The notes: generated by a model from the sequence alone, not told the origin. Shown: positions 34,566-44,417, numbered from the stretch's first letter. The stretch: 64,000 bases of DNA from Paenibacillus camerounensis (GCF_000723885.1 NZ_CCDG010000078.1:1-64000); one strand, 5' to 3'. Program-made: numbers and translations.

Positions 34566-37500
34566 ATGCTGCAAGCCCCGGAAGTCATAATTGAAGAATA
34601 TGAACCCTTAAGACACGCCAGATCAATCGCCGAGATGTGGAACAGAAGCTATGAAAGCTGGGGAGGCGACAACTCCTACCAGACTGAACAAAGTGTCATT
34701 GAAGAGCACGAGAACGGAACCCATCTGAAGCTTTTTCTAGCCGTAGCCGGCGGCGAGGTTATCGGCTACTGCAGCTTTTCCCACTATAAGGAAGATTCTG
34801 GAGCAATGTATATCCCGCTCTTGAATGTACGGCCTGATTATCACGGGCGCAAAGTCGGCAAACGGCTTGTCCTCCGTGCCCTTGAGGAGACGATCTCCCT
34901 GGGCTGGCCCCGGCTTGACTTGTATACCTGGCCAGGCAATACGAAGGCAGTTCCGACGTATAAGAAAAGCGGGTTCTTCTGGGAAAAACGGGATGATTCC
35001 ACCCATCTGATGAACTTTATTCCCTCTGTCCTGCAGACTGCGGCTGTAAAGCCGTTCTTTGACAAGCTTGACTGGTATGCGGACAGCGTGCGTGAAATAT
35101 CCGTTATGCCTGATGGACGTAAAGAAAACGGGTTTGACTACTTTACATATGAATGGCAAAAGGATGACCTGAAGCTAGTAATGGAATATGAACGGACCGG
35201 ACGCGGCTTACGCCTGATTGAAACGGAGGATTACTTGATTCAGGCTTCTATTCCGCTGCAGCATCAGCTTCCCTTTGGCAGCAGCTATCCGGTAATCTAT
35301 GAGGCAGTGAACAAGAGCGGCAAGCCGCTTACCCTGCAGATCAAGGGGACCAGCAATCCGAAAATCAGCTTTGAGCTGGAGGAGACGCGGAGCGTAGAAG
35401 CAACGGAAAAGATCGAAGGGCAATTCTTCGTTCATCCGGTTGAAGAGGAGCAGAATCCGTACCAGACACATCCGGTTATCGAGGCGGAGCTGCTGATCAA
35501 CGGTTTGCCAGCGGTATTCAAGCTGGGAATTGAGCCGAAGTATCCGGTGAAGCTCAGACTTGCGCTGCCGGATCGGTCCATGCTCTATAAAGGCGAAGCC
35601 TTTGAGCTGGATGTAACGGCGGAGAATGAGTACGCAGCAGAGACACAATTCACCTTCACCCTTCCGGCGGACTCTATTCTGGCCTTCAGCAGGCCTGATG
35701 TACAGGTCACAGTTCCGGCGAAAAGCCGCACAACCGTGGCGGTGCCGGCGGTTCTTAAGGAGTATGGCATCTGGAATCATAAGGCGGAAATCACCGCTGC
35801 TGCAGACCACAGGGAGCCTGCGGTTATTGAGCAGGAAGTGAGTCTGGTATTTCCCGGCACACATTCAGCCTTTGGCGGCAGAACGGAAAAAGGATGGATA
35901 GTTAACAGCGGGCGCTATTCGGTAAGACTGGATAAATTCAGCAATACACTGGAGCTTTTTGAAGAAAGCCATAAGGCCATCAGCCTGCCGTTTCCGAAAT
36001 TCGGACCCCCGTATACGAATGAGTTCAACAGGCTGACCGCTGAGCAGGTCACTCATTGTATGGAAGGTGAAGCCATTGTACTGGAAGCCCGTTACAGGCT
36101 GGATGCTTTACGCAAGGGGCTACAGTTAACAATGCTGGTCAGACTCTACAAAAACGGGATTATAGAGCGTGTTCATCAGATCCGTAATTCAGCTCAGACG
36201 GATTGGGCGGAGCCGCTCTATCTCAAGGAAAGCTTCGGCTTCAGTCTGGAAGGAGGCGTCATTCCTTACCGCGGCCGGTTCATTGATCTGAAGCACGGTG
36301 TGGATGCATCCAGTCCTGATTACTGGGATGTTCACGGACTCACAGAGAATTGGCTGTATGCGGATGACGGTTCGCTGCCGAGGGGGATCACCTGGCCGGC
36401 TGAACGCAGCTTGATCAAGGACAACTGGCTGTATGCTGTTGAGCACCCGCTCGGCAACCTTTCTTCCGGCAGTACCATCCAGACCGAACCGTTGCGGATT
36501 GCACTGGGCACCTGGAGCAGCTGGAAGGATTTCCGGTCGTTTGCCCAGCTTCGCGGATTGCCCCGTACTGAACAGCCCGGTACCGGACAGCAGCTCCGGT
36601 TAAGCCTGAACGGAGGGAACCCGTTCATAAGCGGGTCTGCCGAGCTGGCACTGCATGAGGAGAAGATGAGTTTCTTAGAGGGGGAGATTATCCTGTCTTC
36701 CAAGATCGACTCTGCCTTCAAACAGAGCCTCACGGTCACCGCTAAGCAGCAGCTGGCTGAAGCCGTCCTTACATTCACACCCGCAGAGAAGGTACAAGCC
36801 GATCTGCTTCAGATACACCTCGATATGGAAACCTTTGAGTCTTCAGAGAGCTATCTGATGTTACCTGTTGCGGATAATGAAGTCGGGCAGAACAGCAGTC
36901 TGACAGAGCACGGAGAGGTGCTCACAGCAGATAACGGAATCATACAGATTCAGGTTAACAGCAGCTTTGCGCCTGCGCTGTATTCCTTGCAGGTTCAGGG
37001 AGAAGAATGGCTTGACTCCGCTTACCCGGCACCTCAGCCCAAGTCCTGGTGGAATCCCTGGACCGGCGGCGTGTTCGCCGGAGTAGAGGGGCTGTCACCG
37101 CGCAGTCTGCTGGAGGAGCTGCGGGAAGCTGCTTTTACCCGGTTGACTGACAGCAAAGGCAATGCCTGGTCGGGTGTCCGGGTTAGTATCAGAATTTCTC
37201 ATAACCGCAAATTCCAAGGGCTTACACTCAATCATTACTTTTTACTGCTGCCGGGTGTACCGGTGCTTGCTTCTGTAGTTCAAATCGTGCAGAATACAGG
37301 TGCACCGCTTCAACCCCTGACCCTGCAAACAGCAGGCTTCTATAAAACCGGCAGCGTACTGAAGAGCAGCAAAGGGACGGTGAAGAATCAGGCTGGTGAA
37401 ACTATCACCTACAAGGCCGGGAGAGTTCAAAATGAAACAAAGAGCTCGGGCGGTATCATTCAATTCAGCTCAGATGAGCGGAAGCAGCGGATGAGCCAGG

Positions 37501-37691
37501 TTTCCAGTCCCGATAAGGCAGCACCCGAGCTGCTGGTTAATACGCATGTTATCTCCTCTTTTATAACAGAAAAGCTGTTCATGAGAGACGGGGATACGTT
37601 ATTCAGCACACCGCAGTTTTATATATTCTCTGATCTGGATATTCCGGAGGAAGCCTTCCGGGATCTGTTATCCATCAAATTTAATCTGTAG
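34566..37691 (+). CDS. GNAT acetyltransferase domain fused to a large beta-rich protein
   Basis: Residues 1-165 of 1041 form a GNAT N-acetyltransferase (LNVRPDYHGRKVGKRLVLRALE is the acetyl-CoA loop; PTYKKSGF the family end). The remaining ~880 residues have no motif I recognise. They look beta-sheet rich, with no membrane segment or signal; repeated short strands near 250-420 suggest Ig-like modules, and 430-650 has a carbohydrate-enzyme feel (IERVHQIRNSAQTDWAEPLYLKESFGF). No catalytic acid pair can be assigned. GTAATTTAAGGAGG precedes the region of the ATG. It heads a cluster with amidohydrolase, FAD oxidase and nitroreductase genes spaced 21-46 bases apart. Confidence 0.75.
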   Translation: MLQAPEVIIEEYEPLRHARSIAEMWNRSYESWGGDNSYQTEQSVIEEHENGTHLKLFLAVAGGEVIGYCSFSHYKEDSGAMYIPLLNVRPDYHGRKVGKRLVLRALEETISLGWPRLDLYTWPGNTKAVPTYKKSGFFWEKRDDSTHLMNFIPSVLQTAAVKPFFDKLDWYADSVREISVMPDGRKENGFDYFTYEWQKDDLKLVMEYERTGRGLRLIETEDYLIQASIPLQHQLPFGSSYPVIYEAVNKSGKPLTLQIKGTSNPKISFELEETRSVEATEKIEGQFFVHPVEEEQNPYQTHPVIEAELLINGLPAVFKLGIEPKYPVKLRLALPDRSMLYKGEAFELDVTAENEYAAETQFTFTLPADSILAFSRPDVQVTVPAKSRTTVAVPAVLKEYGIWNHKAEITAAADHREPAVIEQEVSLVFPGTHSAFGGRTEKGWIVNSGRYSVRLDKFSNTLELFEESHKAISLPFPKFGPPYTNEFNRLTAEQVTHCMEGEAIVLEARYRLDALRKGLQLTMLVRLYKNGIIERVHQIRNSAQTDWAEPLYLKESFGFSLEGGVIPYRGRFIDLKHGVDASSPDYWDVHGLTENWLYADDGSLPRGITWPAERSLIKDNWLYAVEHPLGNLSSGSTIQTEPLRIALGTWSSWKDFRSFAQLRGLPRTEQPGTGQQLRLSLNGGNPFISGSAELALHEEKMSFLEGEIILSSKIDSAFKQSLTVTAKQQLAEAVLTFTPAEKVQADLLQIHLDMETFESSESYLMLPVADNEVGQNSSLTEHGEVLTADNGIIQIQVNSSFAPALYSLQVQGEEWLDSAYPAPQPKSWWNPWTGGVFAGVEGLSPRSLLEELREAAFTRLTDSKGNAWSGVRVSIRISHNRKFQGLTLNHYFLLLPGVPVLASVVQIVQNTGAPLQPLTLQTAGFYKTGSVLKSSKGTVKNQAGETITYKAGRVQNETKSSGGIIQFSSDERKQRMSQVSSPDKAAPELLVNTHVISSFITEKLFMRDGDTLFSTPQFYIFSDLDIPEEAFRDLLSIKFNL

Positions 37692-37712
37692 CTATAAGAA
37701 AGGGACTATTCT

Positions 37713-38582
37713 ATGAAAATCATCGACGCGCATGTCCATTATTCCAATATTGCGTCTTTTCACGAAACAGCACAGGAGCTGGCGCATATTGATTACTCGG
37801 AAAAGGGGCTGCTGGAGGAATTCCGGCGCTCCGGCGTTATCGCAGGTGTGGGAATGGGGGTTACGGAGACAGTAGCTGGAGCTTTTCCGGATAATGAGGC
37901 CCTGAGCCCGATGCTGCTGGATCTGACCGGAGAGCTTCCGGGTAATCTGTACACCTGTGTCGGTATTAATCCGCTAACCCTGCATCAGAACGGTCAACTG
38001 GAAGCGCTGGAGCAATCGCTGCGTCAGGATAATGTAGTAGGAATCAAGCTCTATGCCGGATACTACCACTTTAATGTCGGTGATGAGATTTATGCTCCGG
38101 TCTACAGGCTGGCGTCTGAATATCAGATGCCGGTAGTGATTCATGGCGGCCTTACTTATTCGGACAGAGGGCTGTTAAAGTACTCCCATCCGCTGTCGAT
38201 GGAAGAGACATTCCTGAAGCACCGGGACATTACCTTTATGCTATGTCATCTTGGTGATCCCTGGGTAATGGATACTGCAGCACTGCTGGAGAAAAATCCG
38301 AACCTGTACAGTGATCTGTCCGGCTGGATTGTCGGCGACTCCGCCAAGGTAGACCGGCTGCTGACCGAACAGACCTATACGGATCATTTCCGCAGGGCAA
38401 TTGTATTCGCCGAGAAGTATGACCGCCTGGTGTTCGGCACCGACTGGCCGCTTGTACCGCTGGAGGCGTACATCAAATTTGTGAAGCATCTGATCCCGGA
38501 AGCACACTGGGAGGATGTCTTTTACAACAATGCTTTGCAGGTGTTCCCTAAGCTGGGGCAGCTGATCGGCAATCTGAAATAA
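37713..38582 (+). CDS. Metal-dependent amidohydrolase, TIM-barrel
   Basis: The 289-residue enzyme begins with the metal-binding DAHVHY motif (residues 5-10). The other barrel ligands are at VVIHGGLTY, MLCHLGDPW and a final Asp in VFGTDWPLVP. This is the amidohydrolase-2 group (2-pyrone-4,6-dicarboxylate lactonase and gamma-resorcylate decarboxylase relatives), which hydrolyse lactones or amides or decarboxylate. It starts 21 bases after the GNAT fusion gene. Substrate unknown. Confidence 0.88.
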   Translation: MKIIDAHVHYSNIASFHETAQELAHIDYSEKGLLEEFRRSGVIAGVGMGVTETVAGAFPDNEALSPMLLDLTGELPGNLYTCVGINPLTLHQNGQLEALEQSLRQDNVVGIKLYAGYYHFNVGDEIYAPVYRLASEYQMPVVIHGGLTYSDRGLLKYSHPLSMEETFLKHRDITFMLCHLGDPWVMDTAALLEKNPNLYSDLSGWIVGDSAKVDRLLTEQTYTDHFRRAIVFAEKYDRLVFGTDWPLVPLEAYIKFVKHLIPEAHWEDVFYNNALQVFPKLGQLIGNLK

Positions 38583-38628
38583 TTCCGGCATCAGCAGCCA
38601 TGCATGCCTGTTAAGAGAGGAAATCATC

Positions 38629-39759
38629 ATGAAGAAGGTCATCATTATCGGAGCAGGCATTCTGGGAGCTTCAACCGCCTATCAGCTGGCTAAGCTCGGT
38701 GCAGAGGTGCTGATTATCGACCGCAAGGACAAGGGGCAGGCTACGGATGCCGCTGCCGGGATCATCTGCCCCTGGCTGTCTCAGCGGCGTAATCAGGTAT
38801 GGTACCGGCTGGCTAAGGCGGGGGCGCGCTTTTACCCCGGACTGATCAGTGAGCTGGAGCTGGAGGGTGAAACCGAGACCGGATATGCCCGGGTTGGTGC
38901 GCTTAGTGTCCATAGGGACACAGACAAGCTTAAGCAGCAGGAGGAACGGGCAAGAAAACGGCTGGAGGATGCGCCGGAGATTGGCGAATTAACCTGGCGG
39001 ACGGAGCATGAGACTCTTGAACAGGTTCCGCTGCTTGCTGAAGGCTATCATTCTCTGCAGGTGAGCGGTGCTGCGCGGGTGGACGGCCGTGCGCTGCGCG
39101 ATGCGCTGCTGCGGTCAGCCCGGCGAAGCGGAGCCCGGCAGATAGAAGGGGATGCTGCGCTGCAATGTACCGGTAACCGCGTTACCGGAGTGGTGGTTGA
39201 CGGGCAGATTTTCGCCGCAGATACTGTGATCATCTGTGCCGGTGCGTGGGCAGCTCCATTGTTGCAGCCGCTCGGCATTAAGCTTAAGGTCAGCTATCAG
39301 AAGGGCCAGATCATGCACGTAAAGGCAGCAGAGCATACGGACACCGGCTCATGGCCTGTTGTTATCCCGCCTACGGATCAATATCTTCTGTCCTTTGATG
39401 GAGGCAGAATCGTCATCGGAGCAACACATGAGAACAATATTGAAGACTATGATACCAGCGTGACAGCCGGCGGGATTCAGGAGGTTCTGAACAAAGGGCT
39501 GGAGCTGGCCCCTGGACTGGTCGATAGCACAGTTCAAGAGGTGAGGGTGGGCTTCCGCCCGTTTACCCCCGGCTTTCTTCCCGTGATCGGTGCAGTACCG
39601 GGCTGGGAAGGCCTGCTTGCAGCCAACGGGCTGGGGGCCTCCGGATTAACGATGGGGCCGTTTATCGGAAGCCAGCTGGCGAAGCTGGCACTGGGACTGA
39701 ACCCGGACATAGAGCTTCAGGATTATGATCTAAGCAAAGCCATAGAACAGCAGGGTTAG
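38629..39759 (+). CDS. FAD-dependent amine oxidoreductase, DadA/glycine-oxidase type
   Basis: The 376-residue flavoprotein has the FAD Rossmann motif IIGAGILGASTAYQLAKLG (residues 5-23) followed by an acidic end of strand 2 (VLIIDRKD), and the family C-terminus GFRPFTPGFLPVIGAVPGWEGLLAANGLGASGLTMGP. Relatives oxidise D-amino acids, glycine or N-methylated amino acids to 2-oxoacids. Next to an amidohydrolase and an amino-acid permease, it could handle an amino acid freed by the former. Confidence 0.9.
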   Translation: MKKVIIIGAGILGASTAYQLAKLGAEVLIIDRKDKGQATDAAAGIICPWLSQRRNQVWYRLAKAGARFYPGLISELELEGETETGYARVGALSVHRDTDKLKQQEERARKRLEDAPEIGELTWRTEHETLEQVPLLAEGYHSLQVSGAARVDGRALRDALLRSARRSGARQIEGDAALQCTGNRVTGVVVDGQIFAADTVIICAGAWAAPLLQPLGIKLKVSYQKGQIMHVKAAEHTDTGSWPVVIPPTDQYLLSFDGGRIVIGATHENNIEDYDTSVTAGGIQEVLNKGLELAPGLVDSTVQEVRVGFRPFTPGFLPVIGAVPGWEGLLAANGLGASGLTMGPFIGSQLAKLALGLNPDIELQDYDLSKAIEQQG

Positions 39760-39787
39760 TATAAACAACAAGGAGGGCGATTCAGTA

Positions 39788-40273
39788 ATGAGCATCGTGG
39801 ATATCATCAAAACCCGGAGAAGTGTCAAGCAGTTCAAGCCGGATCCGATCGGAGAAGCAGATCTTCTATCCTGGTTAGAGACTGCAAGCTATGCCCCCAA
39901 CCACCGGATGAATGAGCCGTGGGAAATTGTGATGGTTGGAGCCGAAACAAGAGCGGAGCTGAAGCATAAGACGGACTTCGGCGGTGCGCCGGTTGTTCTT
40001 GCACTGTTGTCCAAGGCTGCGGCAACCCCGTTTGAGCGTGATGAGAATGTAATGGCGGTATCTTGTTTTGCCCAGAATTTTCTGCTGGCCGCACATGAAG
40101 CCGGAGCAGGCGCTTATTGGGCTTCGTTAGGCGCACTTCCTCATAACCGCAGTATTCTCAGTGTGCCGGAGGATTATGATGTGATTGGGGTGTTCGGAGT
40201 CGGTTATCCGGCTGAGATTCCGCCGCTCAAGCCGAGAACACCTGTATCCGTCAAAGTTACCACCCTTCCTTAG
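39788..40273 (+). CDS. Nitroreductase-family flavoprotein
   Basis: The 161-residue protein has the FMN-binding start IIKTRRSVKQFKPDPIG, ASYAPNHRMNEPWEIVMVG and the late GVFGVGYPAEIPPLKPRTP. Length fits the small YdjA/RutE-like branch, which are NAD(P)H-dependent reductases often acting in a pathway rather than on nitro compounds. It ends the cluster begun by the GNAT fusion; a terminator follows 9 bases after the stop. Confidence 0.9.
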   Translation: MSIVDIIKTRRSVKQFKPDPIGEADLLSWLETASYAPNHRMNEPWEIVMVGAETRAELKHKTDFGGAPVVLALLSKAAATPFERDENVMAVSCFAQNFLLAAHEAGAGAYWASLGALPHNRSILSVPEDYDVIGVFGVGYPAEIPPLKPRTPVSVKVTTLP

Positions 40274-40278
40274 ATTGA

Positions 40279-40306
40279 AAAAGCCGCGCTCTGCGCGGCT
40301 TTTGTG
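40279..40306 (+). terminator. Terminator after the nitroreductase gene
   Basis: AAAGCCGCGC, a three-base loop and GCGCGGCTTTT. Confidence 0.88.
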
Positions 40307-40431
40307 TTATCGGCCGGTTGCGGGGATTTATCTCCTGCAGGATTACAATCGCTTTCATGAATATGCACCTGCACGGGAACTCTAGATAATGAGGAAACGC
40401 TCAAATTCTAAAGAGAATGAGGACGGTATTC

Positions 40432-41877
40432 ATGAATAAGGCTTCAGGTAATAGTAATGCACAGGAAAAGAAACTGAAATGGTGGCAGTTAAGCTTATTG
40501 GGCGTTGCCGGGACAATCGGCACAGGCTATTTTCTCGGCTCAGGATTGGCTATTTCTATTGGAGGTCCTTCTGTACTGCTTGTGTACCTGCTGGCGGCTG
40601 CCGGTACATATGTCGTTTTTGATGCGCTGGCCCAGATGACCGCGCAGCATCCCGAACAGGGCTCCTTCCGCTCCTATGCCAAAAAAGCATTCGGGAGCTG
40701 GGCCGGCTTCGGCAGCGGATGGGTATACTGGTTCTCCGAGCTGCTGATTATGGGCAGCCAGCTTACCGCTCTGTCGATTTTCTCGCGGTTCTGGTTCCCG
40801 GCAGTGCCGATGTGGACCTTTGCAGCGGGCTATGCCGTGCTCAGCCTAATCATCGTCTTTTTTGGAAACAAGGGGTTTGACCGGGTGGAAAATGTGCTGG
40901 CTGTAATTAAGGTGTCAGCGATCCTGATGTTTCTTGTGCTGGCTGCAGCGTTTCTGTCCGGCTGGATTGGCGGCGCCAAGTATACGCCGGACATGCCTAA
41001 CGGCTATAAGGGCTGGCTTCCTGCTGGAGGCATCGGCCTGTGGTCGGCCTTTATTTTTGCCTTCTATGCTTACGGGGGAATAGAAGTGCTTGGCATTATG
41101 GCGAACAGGCTGGAGAACCCCGAAGAAGCACCCAAGGCTGGTAAGGTAATGCTTCTCTCGCTGGCTGCGGTATATGTACTCTCTATTGGCCTTGCCGTCA
41201 TTATGGTTCCTCTCAGCGCCTTTAATCCGAAAGAAAGCCCGTTTATGCTGGCGCTGAGCAGCGACCGGCTGGCTTTTGTGCCGCATCTGTTCAACGGCGT
41301 GCTGATTATTGCCGGCTTCTCGACAATGACCGCTTCATTGTATGCGATTACCTCAATGATGATTACACTGTCGCAGGAAGGGGATGCCCCGCGGATGTTC
41401 GCTAAGAAATGGAAGGATAAATATCCGTTTCTTGCGCTTTGCCTGATTGCTGCCGGATTAACCGGAGCCATTATGATGTCGCTGTGGCTGCCTGACCGGG
41501 TGTATGAATACATCACAACAGCTGCCGGGCTGATGATCCTCTATAACTGGTCATGGATTCTTCTATCCTCCGGTAGGCTGCTGAAGGGAGGCAAGCTAAG
41601 CGGACTGAAGCGCTGGAGCGGACTTGTCCTGATTGCTGCTGCGGTTGCCGGCACCCTTTTTCATAAAGTCAGCCGTCCGGGTTTCTACATCAGTCTGCTG
41701 ATTGTAGCGTTAATCGCACTTAGTGACTTCATTGTCCAGCGGGTGAAGCGCAAGCATGAGGTTACCTCAGCGCAGAAGGATACAGAATATGTGGATGTTG
41801 AAACAGCCGGACATCAAAGTCTCCCGGGCTCTGAATTCAGGATAAAAGGGATCAGGCTGCGTAAAAGCAAAGTCTAG
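40432..41877 (+). CDS. APC-family amino acid permease
   Basis: The 481-residue protein has twelve membrane helices and the APC signature in helix 1 (LGVAGTIGTGYFLGSGLAISIGGPSVLLVY). It resembles GABA, lysine or aromatic amino-acid permeases of Bacilli. I chose the ATG at 40432 because GAGGA lies eight bases upstream; an ATG at 40417 is in frame. It meets the LysE exporter gene tail to tail with a 4-base overlap. Confidence 0.88.
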   Translation: MNKASGNSNAQEKKLKWWQLSLLGVAGTIGTGYFLGSGLAISIGGPSVLLVYLLAAAGTYVVFDALAQMTAQHPEQGSFRSYAKKAFGSWAGFGSGWVYWFSELLIMGSQLTALSIFSRFWFPAVPMWTFAAGYAVLSLIIVFFGNKGFDRVENVLAVIKVSAILMFLVLAAAFLSGWIGGAKYTPDMPNGYKGWLPAGGIGLWSAFIFAFYAYGGIEVLGIMANRLENPEEAPKAGKVMLLSLAAVYVLSIGLAVIMVPLSAFNPKESPFMLALSSDRLAFVPHLFNGVLIIAGFSTMTASLYAITSMMITLSQEGDAPRMFAKKWKDKYPFLALCLIAAGLTGAIMMSLWLPDRVYEYITTAAGLMILYNWSWILLSSGRLLKGGKLSGLKRWSGLVLIAAAVAGTLFHKVSRPGFYISLLIVALIALSDFIVQRVKRKHEVTSAQKDTEYVDVETAGHQSLPGSEFRIKGIRLRKSKV

Positions 41878-42488
41878 TGGAAGAATAGCAGCCGGGCAGC
41901 CTGTACCCCGAAGTACAGGCCGAAACCGATGAGCGACAGGCCGGATAATACGGAAATAGCCCGCAGCACACGAGGAGTCAGGAGTCTGCGGAACATACTG
42001 GATGCGGCAGCCATCGAACAATCCCACAGCAGGATACCCAGTACGATACCGCCGCTGTATATCAGCAGCTGCTGCATAGGGAATTCGCTGGCTGCTTTGG
42101 CCAGTACTGAACCGTAAATACCCAGCCAGAACAGGATGGAGAGCGGATTGAACAGGGACATCAGGAAGCCGGACAGAAAGGATCTGTACAGTGAAGTATC
42201 GCTGCTGTCTCTTAGACGGGCTGTCGATACTTCACCTGAGCTGCGGATGCCGTCGAATCCCGTGTAGACAAGCACAAAGAAGCCGAACAGCCACAGAAAC
42301 GCTTTGACAAACGGCGCATCCAGCAGATGAATCATGCCGAAATAGACGAGCAGCATATAAATGATGTCTGCACTGACAGCGCCTAGCCCGAGTATCCATG
42401 CGTGCAGGAATCCGCCGCGCAGGCCTTTATCCAACTGGGCTGCATTTATCGGTCCGAGGGGTGCGGAAAGGGATAAGCCAAGCAGCAT
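41874..42488 (-). CDS. LysE-family amino acid exporter
   Basis: From the ATG at 42488 the protein has 204 residues and six membrane helices with the LysE start LLGLSLSAPLGPINAAQLDKGLRGGF. The good ribosome site GGAGGAGG (42514-42521) is too far from this ATG. It sits five bases before an in-frame ATT at 42509, which would add MHSFVSY and match the usual family N-terminus. I give the ATG coordinate but think ATT likely. Function: export of a basic or other amino acid, complementary to the importer opposite. Confidence 0.85.
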   Translation of the reverse strand: MLLGLSLSAPLGPINAAQLDKGLRGGFLHAWILGLGAVSADIIYMLLVYFGMIHLLDAPFVKAFLWLFGFFVLVYTGFDGIRSSGEVSTARLRDSSDTSLYRSFLSGFLMSLFNPLSILFWLGIYGSVLAKAASEFPMQQLLIYSGGIVLGILLWDCSMAAASSMFRRLLTPRVLRAISVLSGLSLIGFGLYFGVQAARLLFFH

Positions 42489-42653
42489 ATACGAGACAAA
42501 TGAATGAATGTTGTCCTCCTCCTTTTCTAGTACTAGCCTATTCGGATAAAGCTTATAATTGACAGAATCTTTTCCTTGATTATGGATTGCTGTTCAGAAC
42601 GTTAGTTCGTATAATAAGGATTAATATGAAATAGCTGAAGAAGAGGTGTTTGG

Positions 42654-43016
42654 ATGAAAAAGAGTATTATGGCATACTGCCAGGACAAGCAAGGGGCGGT
42701 CAAGGAATATCCTTTCGGTCCGGAACCGGAGGTTTATAAGGTAGGCGGTAAAATGTTCGCGTTTATTTATGAAGGCGAGGAGGATACATTCAGGATCAAT
42801 CTGAAGTGTGATCCGGTTATTGCCGGGAATCTGCGGGAGCAGCTTGAGTCCGTCAAGCCGGGCTACCATATGAACAAAAAGCACTGGAATACCGTTATCG
42901 TTGACGGTTCCCTGTCCCTTTCAGAAATTCATGATATGATCGACCATTCGTATAGTCTTGTAGTCAGTAAGCTTCCAAGAAGCCAGCGGGATCTGCTGCA
43001 GGAACAGCAGGAATGA
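42654..43016 (+). CDS. MmcQ/YjbR-family protein
   Basis: The 120-residue product matches the YjbR (CyaY-like fold) family: KQGAVKEYPFGPEPEVYKVGGKMFAFI, then NLKCDPVIAGNLREQLESVKPGYHMNKKHWNTVIVDGSL and a C-terminal DHSYSLVVSKLPRSQR. Such proteins bind DNA weakly and have no settled role. The ATG follows AGAAGAGGTGTTTGG. It stands alone between divergent neighbours. Confidence 0.9.
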   Translation: MKKSIMAYCQDKQGAVKEYPFGPEPEVYKVGGKMFAFIYEGEEDTFRINLKCDPVIAGNLREQLESVKPGYHMNKKHWNTVIVDGSLSLSEIHDMIDHSYSLVVSKLPRSQRDLLQEQQE

Positions 43017-43127
43017 CGCCTGTCTCGGCTCAAGTGCTGAGTAAGGCTGAACGTATCCGTTTATAAGTACATATACAGAAGACGGACGACAGGAAGTCCG
43101 ACAACAAGAGAGCCGAGGTGCATTCGA

Positions 43128-44273
43128 TTGAAAAAGAGAACCGCTATATTCCTGCTGGCTGTCTTATTGACAGCAGGCTGCTCGGCTGCGGCAGACGAGC
43201 AGCAGCATTCGGCAGAAGACCGGCAGGAGAGCCCGGCTGATGAGTATACCTCTGCACAATCCGCAGCACCTGCCACACCTGAGACAACGGACAATGCGGG
43301 AGCAGCGCTTAATGAACCTGAGGTTGTGGCCGCAAATCTTGAAGTGCCGTGGTCCATTGCCAAAGCCGGCGATATCTTGTATCTGACAGAGCGTCCCGGA
43401 AATATTGTCAAAATAGACAACGGGAATGTTGAACGGCAGGAGGTACAGCTGGCTAAAGAAATCGCGACTGCCTCAGAGGCGGGGCTGCTGGGGCTGGTGC
43501 TTGATCCTGATTTTGCAGGCTCGGGACTGGCCTATGCCTATTACACCTATACTGACAGCTCAGGTCAGTTCAACCGGATTGTGACGCTCAGACAGGATAA
43601 TGGAATCTGGAAGGAGGAAGCATTGCTGCTCGATAAGCTTCCAAGCGGCTCTGTTCACCACGGGGGGAGGCTTGCCCTTGGTCCGGACGGCAAGCTGTAT
43701 GCTACGGCAGGAGATGCCGGTGACAGGGATATTGCCCAGGACACCGGTTCATTGGGCGGCAAAATCCTGCGGCTGAATACCGACGGTTCAGTGCCGGAGG
43801 ATAATCCGTTTGCGGGCTCCTATGTCTACAGCTATGGGCACAGGAATGCCCAGGGGCTTGTCTGGGCCGGAGACGGCGTGCTGTATGCAAGTGAGCATGG
43901 CCAAAGCAGCCATGACGAGGTGAATGAGATAGAAGCCGGGCTTAATTATGGCTGGCCGGTGATAGAGGGCAGTGAAGCGCAAGAGGGAATGGTCTCTCCG
44001 TTGTTCACATCCGGCAGTGACCATACATGGGCTCCATCCGGGATGGCTTATGCAGAGGGCGTTTTATATACAGCAGCGTTGAGAGGGACTGCCGTTCTTG
44101 CATTCGACCTCGAAACAGGAGAGGAACGTGAGGCCATAACCGGATACGGCCGGATCCGCGACGTGATGATCGACGGTGATATGCTCTATTTCATTAGCAA
44201 CAATACCGACGGGCGGGGCAGTCCCGCGGATGAGGATGATAAGCTGTACCGCGTGCCGCTGCCGGCATTGTGA
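43128..44273 (+). CDS. PQQ-dependent sugar dehydrogenase-like lipoprotein
   Basis: The 381-residue lipoprotein starts at a TTG after GAGGTGCATTCGA, with lipobox LLTAGC (C18). A Glu/Ser/Ala-rich spacer to about 65 precedes a six-bladed beta-propeller of the glucose/sorbosone dehydrogenase family: LEVPWSIAKAGDILYLTERPGNIV, EAGLLGLVLDPDF, HHGGRLALGPDGKLYATAGD and GHRNAQGLVWAGDGVLYASEHG. The family oxidises aldose sugars with PQQ; many Gram-positive members have no proven activity and PQQ synthesis genes are not in view. Confidence 0.9.
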   Translation: MKKRTAIFLLAVLLTAGCSAAADEQQHSAEDRQESPADEYTSAQSAAPATPETTDNAGAALNEPEVVAANLEVPWSIAKAGDILYLTERPGNIVKIDNGNVERQEVQLAKEIATASEAGLLGLVLDPDFAGSGLAYAYYTYTDSSGQFNRIVTLRQDNGIWKEEALLLDKLPSGSVHHGGRLALGPDGKLYATAGDAGDRDIAQDTGSLGGKILRLNTDGSVPEDNPFAGSYVYSYGHRNAQGLVWAGDGVLYASEHGQSSHDEVNEIEAGLNYGWPVIEGSEAQEGMVSPLFTSGSDHTWAPSGMAYAEGVLYTAALRGTAVLAFDLETGEEREAITGYGRIRDVMIDGDMLYFISNNTDGRGSPADEDDKLYRVPLPAL

Positions 44274-44417
44274 GCGGCTGACTGAGCTGATCAGGGCATG
44301 TGCGCTATTCATGTCCGCTAAGGGGAATGAAAAAAATCTGGAGAGCACAGCGATTGGAACAACGGTCTGTTCACGGAGCGTCCAGTCAAAAAGCCTAATA
44401 TATCCTGCGTAAAAATA

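Noticed and set aside
44274..44417. Small gene after the sugar dehydrogenase-like gene
   Set aside because: The short frames there overlap the upstream gene's end or lack a ribosome site and resemble nothing known.
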